From an uncultured Collinsella sp. (lineage in GTDB: Bacteria; Actinomycetota; Coriobacteriia; Coriobacteriales; Coriobacteriaceae), in NCBI GenBank assembly GCA_900554585.1, contig USHS01000025.1, positions 1 through 10,489 on the forward strand: a DNA stretch of 10,489 bases, written 5' to 3'. The notes beneath the pieces were generated by a model, which searched no databases, was not told where the DNA came from, and worked only from the letters and a program-made list of their open reading frames with translations. This document shows, in pieces, positions 6,706-10,489 of the stretch (its first letter is position 1; each line of letters starts with the position of its first letter). The position numbers were made by a program, and so were the translations under genes.

Positions 6706-7177
6706 TGCCGCGCGCGAGGACCGGGCGCAGTCTACGGTCGAGGCCGCTTTTTTGCTGCCGACGTTTCTGACACTCATCCTTCTCGCGCTGCAACCGGTGT
6801 GCCTGCTCTATACGCGCGCGGTCATGGAGTCTGCCGCCGCCGAGACCGCGCGGCGCATGACCACGACGACGGCGGAGGACGACGATCTTAAGGAGTTCAC
6901 CCGCCGCCGACTTGCCGCAGTGCCCAACGTTTCGATCTTTCATGCCGGCGGGCCGTTGTCGTGGGATATCGAGCTTGGCCGGGCCGGTGCGGGTGGCGTC
7001 TCGTCCGTGTCCGTTTCCGGCGAGGTCAAGCCGTTGCCTGTGATCGGTGCGTTTGCGCAGGCTATGGGTGGTACCGCCGAGGGCGGCTACGTTGAGCTCA
7101 AGGTCGATGTCTCGTATCAATCGCGTCCCGAATGGCTGGAGGGAGATTATGATTCGTGGATTGCTGCATGGGATTAG
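6641..7177 (+). CDS. tadE: TadE-like minor pilin/pseudopilin
   Basis: 178 residues if counted from ATG 6641, giving a 65-base overlap with the preceding gene and no good ribosome binding site. An ATT at 6701 would give a short leader just like those of the neighbouring pilin genes (see findings). The diagnostic part is E-D-R-A-Q-S-T-V-E-A-A-F-L-L-P, followed by a hydrophobic helix (about 35-55) and then R-A-V-M-E-S-A-A-A-E-T-A-R-R, the layout of TadE proteins. The rest is an extracytoplasmic domain with beta-strand patterns and a closing V-E-L-K-V-D-V-S-Y. TadE proteins are minor pilins needed for Tad pilus assembly. The 3' end overlaps the next gene by 29 bases. The frame and family are clear; the start is not. 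Confidence 0.75.
   Translation: MALPRRRLSTPLRALRTSRCIDAAREDRAQSTVEAAFLLPTFLTLILLALQPVCLLYTRAVMESAAAETARRMTTTTAEDDDLKEFTRRRLAAVPNVSIFHAGGPLSWDIELGRAGAGGVSSVSVSGEVKPLPVIGAFAQAMGGTAEGGYVELKVDVSYQSRPEWLEGDYDSWIAAWD
7138..7145 (+). promoter_or_regulatory. Ribosome binding site deciding the TadG-like start
   Basis: ggagggag, starting in the 3' end of the TadE-like gene, lies three to five bases before ATG 7149. Earlier in-frame ATGs (from 7047) lack such a site. Confidence 0.65.
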
Positions 7178-9314
7178 GCGCTGCCTGTTGCGGGTGACGC
7201 AAGGGTTTGCGGCCCGCCGTCGACCAGGCGCTCTCCGCAAACGAGGCGGCTTTATGGGTCGAGCCGGTATCGACCTGTTTATCGAAGACGGTGCCTACAC
7301 CACGCTCTCCTCTGCGGTGGTCATCTTGGTGGTGCTCACGCTGCTGTTTTCGTCGACGGCGGCGATATGGAGCATGTCGCGTGCCGGGGATACCCAGGTG
7401 GCGGCTGATAGCGGCGCGCTGGCGGGTGCCAACGTAGTGTCGTCCTATCACACGGCTGCCACGGTGGTTGATGCGAGCATCTTGAGTCTGGGGCTGGCGG
7501 GGTTTGCCACGATCGGGACGGGCCTGGTCGCCATCCTTATCCCGGGTGCCGAGCCGGTTGCCGGCAATATGGTCGACACCGGGATTGAGATCATTAAAAC
7601 GCGCAACAAGTTTGCCAAAAGCGCATCGGAAGGCTTACAGAAAATCGAGACGGCCCTGCCGTATCTGATCGCCGCGCGTGCCACGCAGGCGGTGTCGGCG
7701 CAGGATACCGATAGTGTGACCTATACCGGTACGGCGCTTGCCGTGCCCAGGACATCCGAGTCTGACTTCGCTGCGCTCAAAGGATCAGAGATCTCGACCG
7801 ATACCATTAAAGACACATCAGATGATTTAGAGGGTGCGGCCGAGGAGCTGCGGAAGGCTTCTGAGGACACGGCGAAGGCTAAAGAGCGTGCTTGGCTGGT
7901 GGATTGTGGTGGGTCTGACAAGGGCTCGGTCGGCAGCTGTTCTTGCATGTGGGAGCGTGCGAAAAGCCTAACGGATCTCTCCGGTGTTCAAAATCCGCAT
8001 TACTCATCGAGCGTTACGTGGGAGCCCCAAGTTGCCCTTGATCGCGCGAAGGACTACTACCATTGGCGTCTGACAAATGAGAAGCCCCACGGCTCGAGTG
8101 TCGAGATGAAGGCAGAGTCTGCGGCGCGTAAGGCGTTTTATACCTATGCGAGCGCGGAGGTCGATCGGGCACATATAACCGAGAACGGAGACAGGGTCTC
8201 CTCCTATATTCCGCTGCTGCCGCGCAACTCTGATGAGGTTCGGGCGACGGAACTCTATACCGATGCGGTGTGGCCGACTAGCGTGAACGATGACAAGGCG
8301 TATCTGCATTACGGGACGACCTGCCCTAACTATAAGAAAGGGACGCCGAGCGGATTTGCTTCGGTTGCCGATTACGATGGACAGGATAAATGCAGCAAAT
8401 GCCATTTTGGCGTTTTGTCGCTTGGTGCCGTTGCGGCGCCTTCAACCTCTATCGAAAACGGCTTCGAGTATCACTTTGACAAGTTTAAAGACGCCCTGGA
8501 GGACTACGTCGACTGTCGCAACAAGGAGCTCGAGCTCGAACGTCAGACCGAAGACGAGACCGACCGTGCGAGCAATGCGTTTGACCAGGCCATCAAAGCG
8601 CTTTCGGGCGAGCGTCCGCGTATCGCCCCACCTGGCCGCAACGGCGTAGTCGCCTTTGCAGTTTCGGGTGATATTGCCAGCCCCGATCAACTTAACTCTT
8701 CGTTTAACACGGCGGTTGAGCTTGGCAGTCGCGGTGCCATCTCTGCCGCGGTGCTGGCGCCCGATGAGGCGACGGCGCAAAACAACGTGCTTTCGCGATT
8801 TTTCTCGACATTGAAGGAACGCTCGGGTGGCGTTGCCGGCGTACTCGACGGCGTCATGGATGTTTGGGGACGGCTGCTCGTAGGATACGGTGATATCCAA
8901 GGTTCGGCCGACGAACTTATGGACGAGATGATTAAAGGCCTAGGAGGGGGCAGCGGCGCGTTGGGCTCCATCGCATCATGGCTCGGCGATACCGTTTCGG
9001 CGTCCGTGGCGGCGTTGGGTCTGGAACCGTGCGACTTGCGCCTGCGAAAGCCAGTGCTGACCGATTCCGCCAACGTCATTAAGAGCCCGGGGTCTGACAT
9101 TGCCGGTCTCTCTCAAGCGCAAGACAAGCTGCGAAGTATTCCGTTGGGCGTGACCGATCCCAAGGCGCTTTGCGAGGCGTTGGAATATCAAGTCGAACGC
9201 ACCATCAGCGGTACGGTGCTCACACTTGCGGAGATTCCTCTGCCCGGCGGCGGCTCCATCCCGCTTACCGTCGATGTCGCCACGCTGGTTGGCGCTCTGG
9301 GCGGTGGGTCGTAA
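7149..9314 (+). CDS. Large TadG-like extracytoplasmic pilus-associated protein
   Basis: 721 residues, start ATG 7149 chosen by the ribosome binding site at 7138-7145. A long basic N-terminus (1-40) precedes I-E-D-G-A-Y-T-T-L-S-S-A and a hydrophobic helix (about 55-73). Then comes the TadG-type sequence T-Q-V-A-A-D-S-G-A-L-A-G-A (82-94). A second hydrophobic stretch lies around 110-132. The rest is a large soluble region with charged helical, probably coiled-coil segments (about 205-250 and 445-485). There are ten cysteines in all; nine lie in the soluble region, including C-S-C (264-266), C392, and C-S-K-C-H (415-419). A C-terminal G-G-G-S-rich part shows small hydrophobic repeats. It is probably anchored and exposed, perhaps as a tip or adhesin-like subunit. 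The middle third is visibly less GC-rich than its neighbours. TAA overlaps the next ATG by one base. Confidence 0.78.
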   Translation: MIRGLLHGIRRCLLRVTQGFAARRRPGALRKRGGFMGRAGIDLFIEDGAYTTLSSAVVILVVLTLLFSSTAAIWSMSRAGDTQVAADSGALAGANVVSSYHTAATVVDASILSLGLAGFATIGTGLVAILIPGAEPVAGNMVDTGIEIIKTRNKFAKSASEGLQKIETALPYLIAARATQAVSAQDTDSVTYTGTALAVPRTSESDFAALKGSEISTDTIKDTSDDLEGAAEELRKASEDTAKAKERAWLVDCGGSDKGSVGSCSCMWERAKSLTDLSGVQNPHYSSSVTWEPQVALDRAKDYYHWRLTNEKPHGSSVEMKAESAARKAFYTYASAEVDRAHITENGDRVSSYIPLLPRNSDEVRATELYTDAVWPTSVNDDKAYLHYGTTCPNYKKGTPSGFASVADYDGQDKCSKCHFGVLSLGAVAAPSTSIENGFEYHFDKFKDALEDYVDCRNKELELERQTEDETDRASNAFDQAIKALSGERPRIAPPGRNGVVAFAVSGDIASPDQLNSSFNTAVELGSRGAISAAVLAPDEATAQNNVLSRFFSTLKERSGGVAGVLDGVMDVWGRLLVGYGDIQGSADELMDEMIKGLGGGSGALGSIASWLGDTVSASVAALGLEPCDLRLRKPVLTDSANVIKSPGSDIAGLSQAQDKLRSIPLGVTDPKALCEALEYQVERTISGTVLTLAEIPLPGGGSIPLTVDVATLVGALGGGS

Positions 9315-9790
9315 TGAGTATCCGCATGCGTCTGCGCGAGGAGCGCGCCCAAGCGACGGTGGAGATGGCAGTGGTTACGACCGTTTTGCTGGTGCTGGCA
9401 CTCATCGTATACAACGTCATGATCTTTGCCAGCGCTGTCGCGCGCTTCGACCGCGTGGTGCCCGACATCGTGTTGGCGCACGCCGTGGCGTCGGAGGGGG
9501 AGGGCGACGAAAGCTCTGCCGATGCCTCGGCGACGGTTCAGACTCAAATTCTGAATGCCATGAAAGGCTATGACTTGCAGATCGAAGTGTCGAGCGAGCA
9601 AGGCGCGGAGGCATCGGATGGTGGCCTGCTCTCCCTATCCGGTACGTTTAGGACCTACACCTGCACCATGCACTATGAGCCGTGGCCGACTTCTCTCAGC
9701 ATCGCTGGCGTTCCGCTGGGGGCGCCGACAACGTTGTCGCACGAGCGCGCGGTGACGGTCGATCCATGGCGCCCGGGGGTGGTCATGTGA
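9314..9790 (+). CDS. TadE/pilin-like protein with single N-terminal helix
   Basis: 158 residues, ATG 9314 overlapping the preceding TAA (TAATG). A short basic leader (M-S-I-R-M-R-L-R) is followed by E-E-R-A-Q-A-T-V-E-M-A-V-V, a hydrophobic helix (about 18-38), and an extracytoplasmic domain that includes an acidic Ser/Glu-rich stretch (about 60-72) and beta-strand patterns. The layout is that of TadE/TadF-type pseudopilins, and the E-E-x-A-Q-x-T-V-E signature is shared with its neighbours. The C-terminus lacks further membrane segments. It probably forms part of the same minor-pilin set. Its final ATG-TGA overlaps the start of the DUF192 gene, indicating coupling. Confidence 0.8.
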   Translation: MSIRMRLREERAQATVEMAVVTTVLLVLALIVYNVMIFASAVARFDRVVPDIVLAHAVASEGEGDESSADASATVQTQILNAMKGYDLQIEVSSEQGAEASDGGLLSLSGTFRTYTCTMHYEPWPTSLSIAGVPLGAPTTLSHERAVTVDPWRPGVVM

Positions 9791-10146
9791 CCGCGGTCTC
9801 GTCCTACATCGCCTACGCGCGGGCACTCAATAGGCTGGGTTGGACGCCGGCCGAGTTTGCGGTGGCGGAGTCGTTTGTCATGCGCCTGCGCGGCATGCTG
9901 GGACGGCGTCCGGTTGCCGCCAACGGCCTGCCGCTCGTCATGGCGTTTCCACGCTGCTCTTCGGTCCACACGTGTTTTATGGCCTATCCCATCGACATTG
10001 CCTTCATCGATCGCGACGGCAATATCCTCGCGCGCTACGAAAACGTATGTCCCTGGCGTATGTGCTCCTACCCCGGCGCCTGGGCCGCACTAGAACGCTC
10101 TTCAATCATTGTTTCGACCCCTGCTCTCCAACGCGTGCCGGCTTAA
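9787..10146 (+). CDS. DUF192 family protein, last gene of the Tad operon
   Basis: 119 residues starting at GTG 9787, which overlaps the previous stop (GTGA). The DUF192 core is seen as F-V-M-R-L-R-G-M-L-G-R (30-40), then V-H-T-C-F-M-A-Y-P-I-D-I-A-F-I-D-R-D-G (60-78), and a closing P-G-A-W-A-A-L-E segment. The family fold is a small beta barrel of unknown biochemical role. Many members carry a lipoprotein or signal peptide; this one shows neither, so it is probably cytoplasmic. Four cysteines lie in the core (C57, C63 and two near the end). Tight coupling to the pilus genes suggests a function in the same system, but that is inferred from position only. The frame is also open upstream to 9682, but that stretch is a shadow of the preceding gene. 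Confidence 0.82.
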   Translation: MTAVSSYIAYARALNRLGWTPAEFAVAESFVMRLRGMLGRRPVAANGLPLVMAFPRCSSVHTCFMAYPIDIAFIDRDGNILARYENVCPWRMCSYPGAWAALERSSIIVSTPALQRVPA

Positions 10147-10204
10147 GAATTGGCGACAGCGGACTTTCGTCATACGAAATTGGGTAAGATGGAGGAGAAG
10201 ATGC
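10147..10204 (+). promoter_or_regulatory. Control region of the small toxin-like gene, with a 6-bp palindrome
   Basis: A perfect inverted repeat, tttcgt-cat-acgaaa, lies at 10165-10179, as expected for an operator in an autoregulated toxin-antitoxin unit. A TAAGAT hexamer at 10185-10190 resembles a -10 box, but it abuts the ribosome binding site ggaggag (10191-10197) and has no clear -35 partner, so no promoter is asserted. No terminator separates this unit from the pilus operon, so read-through is possible. Confidence 0.45.
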
Positions 10205-10471
10205 ATGGATGTTGAGATCCATCCCAACGCTAAAAAGCACCTGACAGAAAAGCAGGTGCTTAGCGCTTGGCTTGCGGTTACTGAGCGAATTCGTCGCGAG
10301 TCGAAGGACGAGCCGCCGAGATGGCTTGCGATTGGATGGCTCCCAGACGGACGAAGCGTGGAGCTTGTCGCGGTCGAGCTTGTTCGTGGGTGGCTTATCA
10401 TTCATGCCTTGTCTCCAGTCCAGAAGAAATTTTGGCAGGAGATTGAACGGGCTCGGCAAAGGGGTCGATGA
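10205..10471 (+). CDS. Small BrnT-like toxin candidate
   Basis: 88 residues, ATG 10205 with ggaggag seven bases before it. A charged N-terminal half is followed by W-L-A-I-G-W-L-P-D-G-R-S-V-E-L-V-A-V and then W-L-I-I-H-A-L-S-P-V-Q-K-K-F-W-Q-E-I. This arrangement (strand, D-G-R, strand, I-I-H-A, then a basic helix) resembles BrnT/RelE-like small RNase toxins. The toxin-first order with an overlapping second gene (stop TGA within TGATG) is that of brnT-brnA pairs. I cannot confirm the family by sequence alone; the usual BrnT N-terminal F-x-W-D-x-x-K motif is absent. It could also be an unrelated small protein. A palindrome upstream is consistent with autoregulation. Codon use is less GC-rich than in the pilus genes. 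Confidence 0.6.
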   Translation: MDVEIHPNAKKHLTEKQVLSAWLAVTERIRRESKDEPPRWLAIGWLPDGRSVELVAVELVRGWLIIHALSPVQKKFWQEIERARQRGR

Positions 10472-10489
10472 TGGGCAAGACGTATACGG
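10471..10489 (+). CDS. Start of a probable antitoxin gene (3' truncated)
   Basis: ATG 10471 (M-G-K-T-Y-T) overlaps the final base of the preceding TGA, with aagggg six bases upstream; an ATG at 10468 is an alternative. Only six codons are visible, so the antitoxin call is inferred from its coupled position after a toxin-like gene. Confidence 0.4.

Noticed and set aside
8442..8900. Reverse-strand open frame inside the TadG-like gene
   Set aside because: It is a shadow of the forward gene; the protein is basic, low in recognisable motifs and has no start signal.
9170..9313. Upstream extension of the last pilin-like gene to 9170
   Set aside because: This stretch is the out-of-frame reading of the TadG-like gene; ATG 9314 gives the leader length and coupling expected for the family.

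Overview
The window reads as one piece of a high-GC, Gram-positive actinobacterial chromosome. Gene content, codon use and the monoderm-type Tad cluster best fit the Coriobacteriia, probably a Collinsella-like gut bacterium. That assignment is an inference from recognised protein features; no database was searched.

Layout: (1) 1-307 is the 3' end of rsgA, a ribosome-assembly GTPase, closed by a clear intrinsic terminator at 325-359. (2) 360-559 is a 200-bp leader holding an 11-bp perfect inverted repeat, a small palindrome, and short complementary segments that could fold in two mutually exclusive ways. (3) 560-10146 is a compact, all-forward Tad/Flp pilus operon whose genes mostly overlap by 1-65 bases: cpaB-like, a CpaE/TadZ-like gene split over two reading frames, tadA/cpaF, tadB, tadC, flp, an unknown single-pass membrane protein, a second Flp-like protein, a TadE-like protein, a very large TadG-like protein, another TadE/pilin-like protein, and a DUF192 gene as the last member. 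(4) 10147-10489 holds a palindrome, a small toxin-like gene and the first codons of a probable antitoxin gene.

How the genes fit together: CpaE/TadZ is expected to mark the assembly site. TadA powers the machine through the TadB/TadC inner-membrane platform. Flp is the likely major pilin, and the Flp-like, TadE-like and TadG-like proteins are likely minor subunits or tip/anchor components. There is no secretin or other outer-membrane component, as expected for a monoderm. No prepilin peptidase (TadV/CpaA) is present, so it must be encoded elsewhere.

Points most worth a second look: the frame break in cpaE with no independent start for the ATPase half, and the absence of the usual signature lysine in its Walker A motif; a shared E-[ED]-x-A-Q-x-T-x-E signature in four successive surface proteins; a 721-residue TadG-like protein whose lower-GC middle carries a CXXCH motif; a possible ATT start for the TadE-like gene; the leader structures; and the unknown gene following flp.
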